From the NCBI GenBank assembly GCA_030141605.1, contig JAQGDQ010000005.1, positions 1,178,180-1,242,179 of the forward strand: DNA of 64,000 nucleotides, in the 5' to 3' direction. Position numbers and translations under genes: made by a program. The stretch comes from Tubiluchus corallicola (taxonomy: Eukaryota > Priapulida > Priapulimorpha > Priapulimorphida > Tubiluchidae). The first letter of the stretch is position 1. The number at the start of each line of letters is the position of its first letter. The notes under the pieces are model-generated. The model searched no databases. It was not told the origin of the DNA and worked only from the letters and a program-made list of their open reading frames with translations. This document shows positions 22,899 to 36,600 of this stretch, in pieces.

Positions 22899-25800
22899 TT
22901 ACGTGAATTGTTTTCTTTGATGAATTTCTTTTAACCACGGTGGTACTAATTTATTTTCTTCTTTAGAAGAATGCTCGAATTCCGTATTAGCCTGACTGTA
23001 CTTCTGTCGTTGCTCTAGTAGTTTGCGTTTCCAGTCGGGCACTCCTATCCATTTTTCTTCTTCTGATTTCTGAAATAAACACATTACGTTTCACTGAATA
23101 AGATTGTTTTTATGTGTTTAATTACTAAAGCCCCGCACACTCGTGCAAATTTTATTTTTATTGCACAACTTTTATTTGAGCTAAGGAATTAAAATTGCAG
23201 CAATTTTACTCGGGCACCAAAATCAGCCACACCGATATGCAATTTTTAATGGCGCAACAGTCTACAGAATTCGGATTTGTGCGATAATTCACAAGCAGAG
23301 ACAGATAAACCAGAAATGCTGGGCTCACCCAGCCAGCAATTAATGAAAAAGCATTTTTTTATATTGTACGCTGCATTACAAAACAATTGTACAACTAAAA
23401 CCTTGAGCCCAGATCGCAACTTTTTGTTGCGCAGCTGAAAATTACAAGACTGTGCGCAGGTTTAACAGAAAGGGCAAGTATATGTGTTTCATTTTTTATC
23501 ACATTTTTCAATATCACAAGCGGCTTTCAAAGATCTTTGCATGAATAATGCCACATTTGGAGAGTGAAATAAGTTCAAACAACGAGCCTATACTATTATT
23601 GTGAAATGATGAAATAGCACCCAGTACAGTGCAGACATCCATCAGCGGTGAAACATGCCAAACTGGGCGTTTTTTGCTTCCCTCCTTTCCTTCTGGCGCC
23701 CCAAATTCCCACCAAAACTGATGGTTTAAGTGAATCTTTTTGTCCCATAGTCACTCCTCCACAAAACTTCTTGGAATTTGCGGTTTCTGTGTCATTTTGC
23801 TAACAGACAAAACAAATAAAACGTGCCAGTTTCACAGTCGTTTTTGAAAATTAAAATATTAGTGCACAGCGAAATAGTGGGCTTCACATTTTCATGGGCA
23901 CCTTGCCTACCTTTGTGGCATATTTGTGCTGCATTTTTCGTTCAAGCAATTGTCTCTTCCAATCGGGTAAACTTAGTAACTTCTCATGAGACATAACTAA
24001 ATAAAAAATGCAATATCGTAAATTATTCTTATCAAAATCATGCACGTAATATACTTTCAAAGAAATAAGATACCAACTATTATATTTGCGCTGAGCAATA
24101 GCACCTTACGCTATTATACATTTCCATTAACTTTGGGCCTAAAATTCTCAAGTTGGCTAACCAAAACTCGCATTTATCATCTGTTAACATTGGACCGTTT
24201 TACTGACTGAATTAATTCATGCGATGCCTGTTAATTGCGTTCGCTATTATATAGCATTAAATTTCATAATATGGTTATACAAAATACATGACAGTCTAAA
24301 TCTAAGCGTTTCACATAGAATAAAAAAATTATTTCACACTAATTTTCTGCCATTAGTTTATACCTTCTGCACTAGAAGCTGCTTTACTTAGGATGAGGTG
24401 TGTAATCGCCTCCACACGATCTCCACTTTTTTCGTTGTCTTTGTTTTCATTTGCGTTTTTTAGTTTGTCCTTCAAATCACTGGGCCTTAGAAGATGTTCT
24501 GTAGACACGTTCTCTGTTTCACTTTCTTCCTTCATTTCTTTAGCACCGGCTTGACTGTTACTTTCTTTTTGTTCAGGCAAAATAGAAGTCGTTTCGCCAA
24601 CATTGTCAGATTTCATTGCAGTTATGTTCTTGTTATGAACATCACTGCCTTGTAGAGATTTGCTTATAACGTTCCTATCATTGGCTTTTGCCTGAGAGTC
24701 TGACCGATTAGAAAATATTGACTTTTGATATGTAAAAGCGTTGTCATCTTCGTTGTTCATCGGTCTAATTTCCTCTGGATTGTTTCCTGCTGATACCTGT
24801 TTTTGTGTATTCGTCTTCTTTGCTAGAAGAAAAAAATTCTGCCGAAAATTGTTATTTAAAATGAGTAAGTTTAAATCTATGATCATATTTTTAGTGCACA
24901 CGGCCATTTGAGATAAGAGACTACAACCCTGGTGGTTTCTTATTCAACAGGCAAAGTTTCGCTGCATTTGTAACCCCAAAACTGACAACAATTGGTTTTT
25001 AATCAAAATAACAGAGCAGCTTGCACTGCCGCGCGCGCAGTAGGTAGCCAAAGAAGAATCCTCTTTATAATATAAGACGCCACAATCTGGAATCCAGCAC
25101 TTTGCGGTAAGTTTATCTACTACAGAAGTTGTATGATTGTGGTGGGACCAGAACCTAGCTAATTGCCAAGGTTGTGGTTAGCACGCGACAGATACAGAGA
25201 GCGTATACTTCTTAATGAGCTTAGGGCTTATATTACTAAATATAGACAAAAACTATGCAGAATTTGCTGTACTCTTCATAAAAATTTAGTATCCATAACT
25301 GTCTCATCAATGCAAACAGTTTTTACATTCATATATTTGTATACAAGCAGAATGTCATTGAGTATATAGAATACAGAAGTATAATTTAACATTACGAACC
25401 AGTAGCAAACTTTTTGAAAGGCTTTGGTCCAGGTTTCAACTTTACCCCGCTCTCGATTTGGGCTAACAGAGAAAACCTTTTGCTATTTTCCGGGTCTACA
25501 AAAACACGGAAAATAAATTAGCAGTAGTGGACCCAAATTCTGTAAACTTAAGCTGAAAATATACATATAATTATAATAAATGCATAAATTGTAACAGCTT
25601 CGTGACAACTTTACGAAGATAAACCATCATAACCAAAACTGTGGCTTACTTTCTACAGTAAATGTAAGTGCATTTTTATTAATTAATGGTAACTATAATT
25701 TTATTATCAAATGGATGCCATTCGAATAAATTTAGTTCTAAGTTGCAAACGAAATAAGATCTAACGACTACGCCAAATGCGGTAACAACGCAATAGAGAA

Positions 25801-28800
25801 AAGCGCGTACAAAAATCAAGTAAACAAAACTCAAACATAATAATTGTTTGTTAAGTTGCATTCACATTTGCTTGTCATTTAGCAGTAGAATAGAACCAGA
25901 AATTGTATATCATACAAATACAATTATCTTCTTAGCGATAGTTTTAGCAGTATTAATTTACGTTGAAATGAAAACATTAGTATCTACTGTTCTCGAATGC
26001 TAATCACACTGCAAAATAAATTACAAAAAAAATACCTCAAGTTCTTCGCAGATAACAACAGTAAACAAACTTACCCAAATACCTGGCTTGGTTAGCTTCC
26101 TCGCTCAGTACTTGGGTTAGTTTTATCTTGTCAGGCACTTGGGGAGCAGGAGGAACATCATCTTTTGCATCGATTACCTAAAATGTAAGAGCCAAAAAAC
26201 ATAAAAAATCGTCTTCCACTCCATTCATTTGCATAACTCCCAAGACTAAGGACTGCACTGTGTGTAGAAAGCTGTTAATATGAAAGTTGTAACGACAGAC
26301 CACAAAACACAGGTTAGCAGAAAATTGCAAATCTTCAAACATGCAACACGCGCTTGCTCATAAATGTTAGCAAACTGCACCAAAAGACACCTTTCACTTT
26401 TTGAATGAAGAATTATGGTTCATCAGTTTGTAATGAGCGATAAACGAAGCATAATGCTTAAATACCGGTTCATATGCTTGTTCTTGCTGTAACGATATTA
26501 CACAAGTACACAGGTACAAAATAAATCAAGACTATTTAAATGAACGTATGTTTAAACACATATTAAGTTTTAAGCAAACAATTTCATTAAACCTACCTCA
26601 GTTATACGAACAAAAAAGCTTTCAGGTGAAGAGACGACGGTGTCACAAACATAGAGGCGTATTTTGTAGAAAGGGAAGTTTTAGCGGACTGTTAAGATGT
26701 ACAAGTTATGTTAAACTGCCTTGAATAATAACCCTATAAGAATGCTGTTCTATTTATAGCCAAAGCAATGAAAGTAAGAACAAGAACGCATTGCAGGCTC
26801 ATTACGGTATTTGAAAAAGCGCAGATTATATGAATTCTGAATTTCTAGACAACTTAGTGATTTTACAAGTTTAAACCGCAAAATGTCCATCATATTTCCT
26901 ATCTTTGTAATGATATGGTTAAATAATATAAGAACAGAGATACGGGATTAGTTCGCGCTAAAAGCGACGGCGCGTAAACACAAATACTATCATGAAACAA
27001 ATTAAAGGGCTTTTCGCTCGTGCGGTGAGGCAATTTGACCTGCGTCATCTTTGTTTCGGCAAATTTAAAGATATTGTGCCACTTAGCGTTGCACGCTATT
27101 TTCTTTCTTTGACTTGTTGTACTGCGTTTTTAATAAAGGTTAGTATTTAATTGTTTGTATTATGTATCTGCACAATGAATACAATTAATAAACAAGAAAC
27201 GGCAATGACAATTAACAATAATCACATCAATAACTTTTTCCAGTCTTTACTGCTATGCTGCAGGTACAGAAAATAGGAATATAACGCGAACTGCCAACCA
27301 TAAACTTCAGTGTTTACCGAATAAAGGAAAAATAATTTTAATATTATTAATTTACTATACATTCGCATAGCTTTCTTAGCAGTTTGGTAAATGGAGGCGT
27401 AATTACAACATTTTGTATCATCAGACAGCATATCATTTTCAGCGTAAATTTACTGCGAATGAAGCCAATACCGAACTGCTAATTCGCAGTATTAGTAGTG
27501 CACAGACATTACTAATGAACATCTTGTCGTCATTACCAGCATTTATAACAAGAATTATTTGTTGAAAAAGAAAATTTAAGAAAACAACTTCAGAAATCGA
27601 AGCCATGGCCTAGTGATTCTCATCCATGTAAGTTATACTACCAATATACTACCAATTGCTGCTGAAGATATACGATATAATGTCACAGTAGTATTAACGC
27701 CCGAATAACTTACTATGTATAAGCAAAAAGTCTCGCAACATAAGTGTAAACAAAAAGTCTCGCAACATAAATCACTATCCTTGTCCTTATCAACTGTATT
27801 AAAAAGACAAGAACTATCTTTTTTCTATAATCATGTAATTACGAAGTCCCATACGTTCATAAAAAGACTCGAAATTATTGCTTACCGAAACATTTTCTTC
27901 AAACGTTACTGATCGCCTTTGCGAATGTGAACTATCTGAACGGATACTATGGGGGTTAGACAGCAGCGTGACCATTGATGGCGCGTCTGAGTCAGAACTG
28001 TCATTCATGTCATCAGTGTGGTAAAGTGGAGCAAGTCCAACATCATCTGCCGACATATCGTCGTCAGTTAATCGCAAAGCAACTTCAGATCGAGATTCGA
28101 AGTCAGACGTTAGTGGACTTAGAGAAGAGCCCTGAGAGGCTTCTGATTGGTGATGAGATGCTAACCGGTCTGTGGTGGCTTCTTCGTTTGCATGAGTTTC
28201 GTGAAACAATCGACCGCAAGAACATGCAAGACTTTCCGCATTATTTGTTGAAGGAGCTGGTCCAACTAAATTCAAACGTTTGTGAGATCGTGGCGGCGGA
28301 GGTGGTAATGGTGGTGGCGGTGGCGGTGGCGGATGCAGAGTGGAATCAGAATCAGACTGTTGATCGCTTTGCAGAGAGTGTTTCAGTATTGACTTTGGTC
28401 GTGTGTTAGTGCTGAGACAATCGTTACCATAACTCAGACGGCTTTCGCGATCAGAAAGATTATCAGAACTACTTGGAGGGAACATTTCAATGTTTAAATT
28501 CTGACTAGGTCCATAGTTATTGAATAATTCTTGCACTGTATCCACAATTTCTTCTTGCATTGGCACTTGAGAAGGCTGACTGTTTGAGAAATCACTTAAC
28601 CCGTGTCCCCTTTTGTGTTCAGATCGATGCCCTTTTTTACTTTTGTGTTTTCCTTTCTTTTTTCTTGAATAACATTCGAGATTAAGTTCAGCTTCGTTTT
28701 GCTGATGATGCACGTGATGACGTTGGTAGCCTTCCGATTTTTGGACAGGTTGATAGTCAACAGATTTGCTCTTTTTATATAAATTCTCTAGAATTGATTG

Positions 28801-31800
28801 TATATAAGCTGTTGTCTCAGAGTCGTACTGAGGATAATCAATGTTTTCTGTAACGGCCAGACTGTGACTAGGAATACAAACTTGATGAGGCAGATGTTTG
28901 TGGATTGACGATGGATAAAACCCCATAGAACTAAGAGGCACGCACTGTTTGCCACAGGTGTTCATCAACACAGGTGCCGTACAGGTACACCGTAATATTG
29001 GTGTTTGGTCCCAGTGTCTGTCGGTAACAACTGCCGGTAACAAACAGGAGTTTTTTCGTTCATTGTGGCATTGTATACAACCGTTCACCTGGTAGCAACT
29101 ACATTTACAGGTACAATGGAGTTCAGGTGTGTCGTGTCTTTCTGTCACTGATTCCTGCATATCTTCATACCCTGTTGACTAAAACAAAAATAGAAGGTAT
29201 TTATAAATAGATCTTGTGTAATGGTTTAAAAAGAGTTTTAATTTATTCTACAACAATCTACATCAGAATCAGAAAACTTGTTATAAAGCAATTTATACAG
29301 GTAAATAATGAGAGGTTAAAAGATTCAATGGCCATCTGTATAATCAGCCATCACTAAACGAAGAAATTGCCAGGCAGGAACAATTGCAAGAAACGTGGCT
29401 GAAAAACTGGTTAATGTGCATTATATTGAAAAGTCTACATTACTTACTGTATGGTCTACATTATTCAAAAGAAAATGTGTGTATACAAAAAATTCATTTT
29501 TGTTGTTGTTTACCAGATGAACTACAAGCCGAAGGCATTGAATATTCAATTCCACGTTTATGGATGTTATTTGATAAATGAAATGCCACTCTAATCTGAT
29601 CTAGATAACTTAGCACAACACGCATTTGTTGTATGGACAGTTTAACACATTAAAATGATCGCACTCACGCACACATGCTCACTAGCTGAAAACAGAGAGA
29701 TGTAATGTAATTATACTGACATGCCTTAAACATACTGCGCCGATGAACAAATCGAATAACATCACCTAATTGCAGATGCATAGTTATTATCAACATTAAT
29801 TCAAAACGCCAAAAGCACGAACCTAATCAAAATGTACTTGAGACTGAAGATATTAATAAATCTCACATATACCTGGTCATGTTTGTCACAGTGAAACAAG
29901 CTATGCTGCCAACCTGAGCTTTCTGGTTCCACCTTCCGAGCTTTCACGTGTATTTGTTCGTTAATTGCTAGACAATGTTTGTGTGCATATGGAGTATCAC
30001 AACAGCTATGACGACAAACAGGTAGCACAGAATTGTGATGATGATGATGACCTAACGACTCGTCGACGTACCCAGAATTAGCATAAGCATTCTTTTTTAC
30101 GGCATCGTTATTATTCATCTCTGGAAGATATGACCAGGTAGATTTCTGTCGGCTCTCGACCTGATGACTTGTCTGTTTGTCGTGAGAAGGGTGGTCACCA
30201 TTTGTATGTCCACGATATACAGGTTCTGCTACAACCGCTTCATTTCTGAAGCCTTTACGTAACAAAGAAGTATTGTCATTTTTGCTAGAGTATATATCAG
30301 TATCAGTAGCGTCCTTCCTGGTCACTGGCGTAAAATGCAGGAAGGAATCAGATTGTTCAAACTCGTTCCCATTGTCATGGTAACGTAAGAAATCTTCGCT
30401 ATGATAGTCTACATTCTCGTACTTTTTATAGAAGCTTGAGTTTGGCTTGGCTATATTAGCAACCGAATCATAATCTTGATCAGGTGATTGCTTTTCAGAT
30501 TGCGTCATTTGAGTTTGTGGTAGTTCAAACAAAGATGCATTTAAATGATCGACGGGAAAGGAAGCTGTTTCTTCATCTGGCCTTCCAGTCAGACACAACT
30601 CGTGCAAAATGCTGTTCACACATAAACAGTCTTTGAAAGGAACGTCATTAATTCTTTGTCCATCTGCAGTTTGATTATTTTCACTAACATTAAGCTGTCC
30701 GGCTTCACTGGTAAAACTGCTAGTGAGACTCGAAGGGTCGCGACTTACACATCTAAATAATTGTTGCACGCACTTACATTGGTTTGCCAGACCGAGTATC
30801 CGCTGTGTTAGTGACACGTGTTTTTTGTCAGTACTAACAACAATGTAGAATTCATCTGTTCCGGCAGAGATTTTACGTTTACGAGTCATTCCACCAGACG
30901 ATAGTTTTAGCTTTCTAGCACCATTTCTCCAAGGTTTTGTGACCATCATTCCCGCCCGTTCATTTTGTGCTTCAGCACAATCTTGTAGGAAACTTTCCAT
31001 TCCAGAACGACGCTCATCATTTTCGCTTCTAGCTATCAATTTTTCACTTTCTCTTTGTTGTTCTGCGTACAGGTATTCGCTGTTAATACTCAGGTCATCA
31101 TCAGAAATTCGCTCTGTACGTTCTACTGCACTGACTCCATACTTGTTTAGTGGATCTCTGGCATCAGTTCCAGGAGTGAAATTGCCATGCACAAATCTTA
31201 GATTAGCCTGTCTAGTAGTCGGACCAAATATGTTGTGCTGCTTGCTGTTATTTGACAAAGTTTCTTGATATTTTTCATGAACATTGTTGTTGGCTTCTTT
31301 CGCAGATGGCTTACTATCAGACGTCCAATAGCTAAATGGGCGATTTTCCCCTTGCGAGCCTAAACATTTAGAGTTCTTTGGTCCATCTTTAACTGTGCTA
31401 TATGGCATTGATAATGGCGTCCTTTGTTTAAAAATTATATTTTCATTATTAGCCGATGGCAAATCATCAGTATTGTTACTCGCAAGATGGTCCCAACTGT
31501 TTTGTCGAACGCTTTTTAGATTTCTGCTAGGATACTGATGATACCCCTCCCAATTATTGAAATCCGTTAGTGAATCTAAACTTCCCGAGCGTCTGATTGA
31601 TGTGTTGTAATTTATTTCACTAACATGATCATTTCTTATCGGATCAAGATGTAGGCGATCTACAAGCTTTATATTTTCCCTATATTGTTGTTTCGATCTT
31701 TTTCGATCAACGTCCGGTGGAGGAAATTGAAACATTTCGATGTCCTTTTTCCAAGAATGTCCCGTGCTTTTAGAACTGGAATTACTAGATGTAGAGCTTA

Positions 31801-31927
31801 CACACTGACATGTGCAAAACGAATACGGTTTGTAGTTTTCTTGGTATTTGGGCAGTAAGTGCGGAGTATCCAGAACGATGAAATCTACCAAGTTACCATC
31901 GGTATTTTCCTTCACCTTCCATAGCAT
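22899..31927 (-). CDS. Large WH2 / PxWKR-motif protein, candidate actin- and PP1-binding scaffold
   Basis: Seven coding exons: 31927-29873, 29178-27886, 26177-26075, 25495-25400, 24822-24364, 23996-23911 and 23069-22899, with every junction phase-consistent (phases 0,0,1,1,1,0), giving about 1420 aa. Mostly low-complexity, Ser/Asn/His-rich and presumably disordered. Visible modules: Cys/His-rich patches (CTCQC near residue 38, a stretch around 630-685, CTCKCSCY near 705); a DEFYIVVSTDKKHVSL block (~357); polyproline (~966-984); RRSVTFEEN (~1107-1111, RVxF-type PP1 docking); RFSLLAQIESGVKLKPG (~1157-1174), a WH2-like actin-binding helix; and LPDWKRQLLERK, VPDWKRKLLEQR and VPPWLKEIHQRK, matching the PxWKRxLLxRK motif of phostensin and taperin. 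I infer an actin/profilin-binding, PP1-targeting cytoskeletal scaffold; a distant espin/forked relative is possible. The frame stays open upstream to 31990, so an upstream exon could extend the N-terminus. ATG 31927 is the first in-frame Met. The gene is not recognised by name. Confidence 0.8.
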
Positions 31928-33934
31928 GGTGCATGGTTTTGCGGTAATGCGTACATAATCCGAAATTTCATGAAACAACTTGCTCTCACATTATAATAGA
32001 AAACAACTAGCAGAAACAGCTAGGGTAACAGTTAGCCCACCAATCTGCAAGACATTTTGACTGCATGCTATGTCAATATGAAAATACAATACTAACGGGA
32101 AATTACTGTTGATTCAAATAATTTCACCAAGCACTTCCTTGATAAACAATAGCCTCGCACGTCAGACATAACATCTATTTGTCCACCAATTGTGGGAATA
32201 GAGTAAAGAACACTAATGAAGAGTCTTTTAACTCCTCAGAATAGGGATTTGGTTCCGTATGGGCGCGTGGAGACACCATGCCTTAAAACAGATCATGAGA
32301 ACAGTCTGCACGTTTCCGCTGAACTTATACCATGCACACAATGTGGTTGTTCTAACGCGTTTAGTTGCAGAATTTAAACATCAAAATTTACTAACAAACA
32401 AGTGAAACAACAGTTTGATTAAATCTCGTGGCCCATTAGGATTAGCTCTTAATTTACACTGCAGTAATTGTTTCATTGGCACACGACATATTGGCAAAGA
32501 ACAAAAACATCACAGAACTCAGCGAGACGTTATATGCCATTAACCCTGTATCAGTGCCATGCGACTGCCCGTGACAATCATAAAACCACTCAATGAATGA
32601 ATAAACGTCATAAAAACTTGTCCAATCATCGTCATTAAATTGTTTTAATAAAACCAGTTATCCGGCGGATAATCCAAGAAGCTGGCTACCATAACGAGCG
32701 CACGTTTGACTGGCACATTCTATGTTGCCCTGGAAGGTTATCAACCTGCTGTCAAAAACGTTAACAATTTCTCCGCATTGGCGTAATTAGTATTTTTAGC
32801 AATTTTTTCATAGGTGAAACAGGTCGAAGAGGCGTCGAAATGTACGATCAGACAATCTCTCTCGCAAATATAACTTTCGGCTTTTAGCGGCCCATCACCG
32901 TAACGAATGAACCTCAAAGGACTGACCTATATCATGGAAAAAACTGATGCGCCAACAAACAATGGCAGAATTCATCTCTCCTACTTTCACTGTGGTTTAA
33001 CACGGCAAATACATCTGGACAAACAAGAAGTAAGCCGTCTTGCATTGATATATTGTGCATAGTAGCTAGGCCCAAAAATGGCAGTACGAACTTGCATTCC
33101 TGTACTGCGACAATGTAATTTCGTAATTTCGTTGACTTTATTTCCTCTTAACGGATGTAAATATTACTGCACTTTTACGCTTGGATTATTCACAACATTA
33201 CAACAGTGAGATTGTTACCATTTTGTCAATCGCCCAATTACACACGTTACGGTTGATGAACAAAATCTCTTCTATTCTAAGACGTCCTATAACCTTACTC
33301 AAAGACAGGAACATTCTACATCTAAATAGAATGCATGCATTCAAACGCGGTTAGGCACTATAATCATACTCAGAGAATGTAATATAGGTTTGCTCTGTCA
33401 TACTTTTTATAGCGCTGTAGCATAATTGCTGAGCATAGGAACCAGACTTTTAAAAAATTATCCCTTTCAATCTGTGAGTCTAATAGTTTCTCGGGGAAAA
33501 ATATTGCAGAAAATTACAATTATAAAAAGGTGTGGCGTATTCCTGCTACATTTCTGCACATTTGTTGTTTAAACCTTAGAAAACCAGAGAAGTTGCAAGA
33601 TAAGATACATTTAAATTTTATGAAAATTTATATCATGGTCGTCCCACGTAGACGCTTATTATTTAGTTAGTTATCTTACTGCGTTACAGCTATCAATATG
33701 AAATTTGTTTCAAATATAACAGTTAATTAATTTGCCCGACCGCTCGCTCTGTATTATAACCTAGATCAACAGAGCCGTTATTAACCCTTCATGCCTGCAT
33801 TTGCTTAGCAGTGAAAGGAACACGAGCACGTATTAACCTCGCGGATAAAGATGACTGAATTATGATTGAATAAACGAGTTTTAAACGAACGAATTAACTG
33901 AATTCAGACATTAGAAACGTTGTTGTACACTTAC

Positions 33935-34080
33935 CTTTTACAGCCAACAATGAAAAATCAAAACACATGCACTGAGTCACATAATGATTTGAAATCAATA
34001 AAGAGACGCTGGTGATTGGGTAGTAAACAAAGCGAAAAGTAGAACAAAAAGTCATGCATGCTTAGTATTTCCGGTCAAAT
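33935..34080 (-). promoter_or_regulatory. Candidate leader exon and promoter of the WH2/PxWKR gene
   Basis: A strong donor (TAAAAG|GTAAGT) at 33935/33934 lies about 2 kb upstream of the first coding exon, just inside an ACCGGAAAT ETS-like site (minus strand, 34075-34067). A 40-codon frame from an ATG in this exon is phase 1 at the donor, while the acceptors visible before 31978 give phase 0 or 2, so the exon is better read as non-coding leader. This is inference from signals alone. Confidence 0.35.
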
Positions 34081-36600
34081 TACGTTAAAACTGCCAACGA
34101 GAGCTAGAGAAAAGGTGTCAGATGACGATAGGTGGAGCTTTAGTTCTAATTTCTATAATCATATTATTTTATTTTATACTCTGTGACCGTTTATAAATTT
34201 TCCCAAAGCTGCTTTCAAATGAACTTGACAACAACTATTATAACACAAACACCAACGCTAATCTAGCAATGATGGGAAGTTATTCTTTAAACTTTAGAAT
34301 TAACATGCTACATCACAGGTTCGTTCAAAGTGTTAATAAAGGTGCGAAACGCGGAATTTCTCAAAAAAGGTTTCTATATAATTGCATTTTGACCGGCCTT
34401 GTACCATCATTTTCACCATCATTATCATCTTTCAAATTGTCGTCAACAGGTCGTCGTCCTCTTCTTCATCATTATGAACATTTCCATGTTCAACATCATC
34501 ACCATCGCCATCATCATCATCATCGTCGTCGTCGATGTTTACAAAGAGTTTATAACAAACGTACAATTGCCAACAGTCCCTTGACGGGCACCGCTGTTGT
34601 TTGCAACTTGATATTTAGCAAACTTTTCAAGGGGCGTTTCAGTTTTTTCCTGCAGTTTGAGAACTAACTTGCATGTGAACAGCTTTTAATAATAAGGTTT
34701 ACAAGTTATTGACTTCTTATTAGCTAAAAATATTAGGTCAGTAAGTAAAACAATTTTCCCAACATTTCCTACAACATATACATATAAGACAAAGAACACA
34801 CAAAGAAGGCAAACCAATTATAGAGGAAGCAATAAGAGAAAAGTGATTTCACGAACAATTTAGTAGAGCAGTCAGTTTTACGACCACAGGTCATGAAATA
34901 GCAACCATGTCAGCGTGACTTATAGAAAATTTACTGCCAGGAAAAGTTAGAAACATCACAAACTCGAGCTGCATCCTGCTTCCTTAGTCGACTTTTCATT
35001 AACACTAGCTCACACATTCTCAAAAACTAAAAGTTTTCAAACTAATAGAAAAACACAATAGGTCCAAATTTAATTTTACATAAGAAAAATTGCTTTGCTA
35101 GTTAATTTTAATAATTGATTTATGTGATTTTAGTTATACAAAATAGTTTCTTGTAATTAGTGCAAAATTTAATTTGCTAAAACTGCTAAACAGATAATGA
35201 ATTCAGTAGTGCAAAAAACTTGTGTGACATACAAAAAATAGTTGTCAATCACTTTACTCCTGACTTTTTGGAAATTATCACAATTACAAGAAACTGACTT
35301 ACAAACTAATGCAAATGTGTTAAGTTTGAAAGTTTACCTCTTTGTAGCAGGAAACAATGTGAGAATCGGTGTTCACCGCCAGAATTCATGAGTGCTTTTG
35401 TAAGAAATTTTCAGTGATATGTTTCCACTATCAAGTCAGCAAAAACTGAAAAGCCTGAATACTGCGACATCGCCCCTCCTCATTATAATCACCATCAACG
35501 TCACAGAAAATACTAAGTCTTTTCTATCTGTTTAGGTGCATGTCTATACGTGACACCTATATTGATATAATTATCATTAGTAAAGCGGCTAGCCACCGTG
35601 AACGCATGAGCATTTACGTAAATTGCGGAAATTAAAAACGCACTGGTTTAAAACGACTAATTAAATGAGCAGGAAACGAGGAGCCTTTGTTTCAGTACTC
35701 GTTTCATGACTTTTCGGCGCAAACAATCAAAATCAAAGTTCATAACGTCAGGTTATAACACAAAAGCTTATGGTTTAATGATTAACATAATGATCGCCTA
35801 GCTATATTTAAAGAGAAATAAAGGAAAATCCATGAAATTGAGAATTGACTGCACTAACTGCACCTCTATAAACATGGTTAAAAGGGTTGAGTTGTAGTAA
35901 CTATTGTGATTATGAGTTATACAGTCTAAAGACCTTATAGATATAGACCTTTACTTGATATAGAAAGCCTGTAAGTTCATAAAACTTTTGGTTTACAGTT
36001 TTGAAGATAGGCCACACTATGACCAAATTACTGGATCCGCATATGTACACATACATATGAATTTGTTGCAGTCTATGCCATAAGACTAACTGTAGCTATA
36101 GAACAATTTTGTGAATTTTTTTTCTTTTGTAAATCCAAGTCTGCAAGTGACATTGCAAAGTACTCAGACAAGGCAAAGCATTTGCTGTGAAAACTATGGG
36201 TGGTGCCTAAAAAGGGTCTAATATCAACAATAAAAGACTCTAATTGGATTTTTAGAAGAATTTCATGTTTGCAAGTGATGCAGGTAACACAATTATAAGT
36301 GATGTTGGTGTATACTAGTTTCTTGCATTATTAATTGTTGCATAACATCAATATGAAAATTTTACAATTAAACCTGGCTAACAAAGACTACATATTTGGA
36401 AAAATATCAAATCCTGATTTGGTAAAATCGGAAGCTTTCGCTAAAACTTTACTAACGTTGAAAGGTTTTTGTACAGAAATCTCCAGGTACGGAGACATAT
36501 TTCAGAAACAATATTATATCTCAAGTGAATTTGACATCTTAACGCGATATTCGTCCTAAGCTTGGACAGATTCTTCTTGTAGTCTTCGAAAATCTTTTAC
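34081..36600. other. Gene-poor intergenic stretch
   Basis: This is the start of the ~10 kb interval between the divergent WH2/PxWKR and KLF genes. Apart from the CAT microsatellite noted separately I see no coding exon, RNA gene or bounded repeat. Confidence 0.4.
34494..34536 (+). repeat. (CAT)n/(CGT)n microsatellite
   Basis: CATCAT... grades into CGTCGTCG. It makes a spurious His/Arg-rich open frame (34269-34667), which I do not treat as a gene. Confidence 0.85.

Noticed and set aside
27975-28409. 144-codon plus-strand ORF
   Set aside because: It is antisense to the second large exon of the WH2/PxWKR gene, and its Val/Ala run mirrors the polyproline codons.
30939-31268. 109-codon plus-strand ORF
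   Set aside because: Antisense shadow of the first large exon of the same gene.
34269-34667. His/Arg-rich plus-strand ORF
   Set aside because: The composition is produced by the CAT/CGT microsatellite at 34494-34536; no domain, splice context or conserved block.
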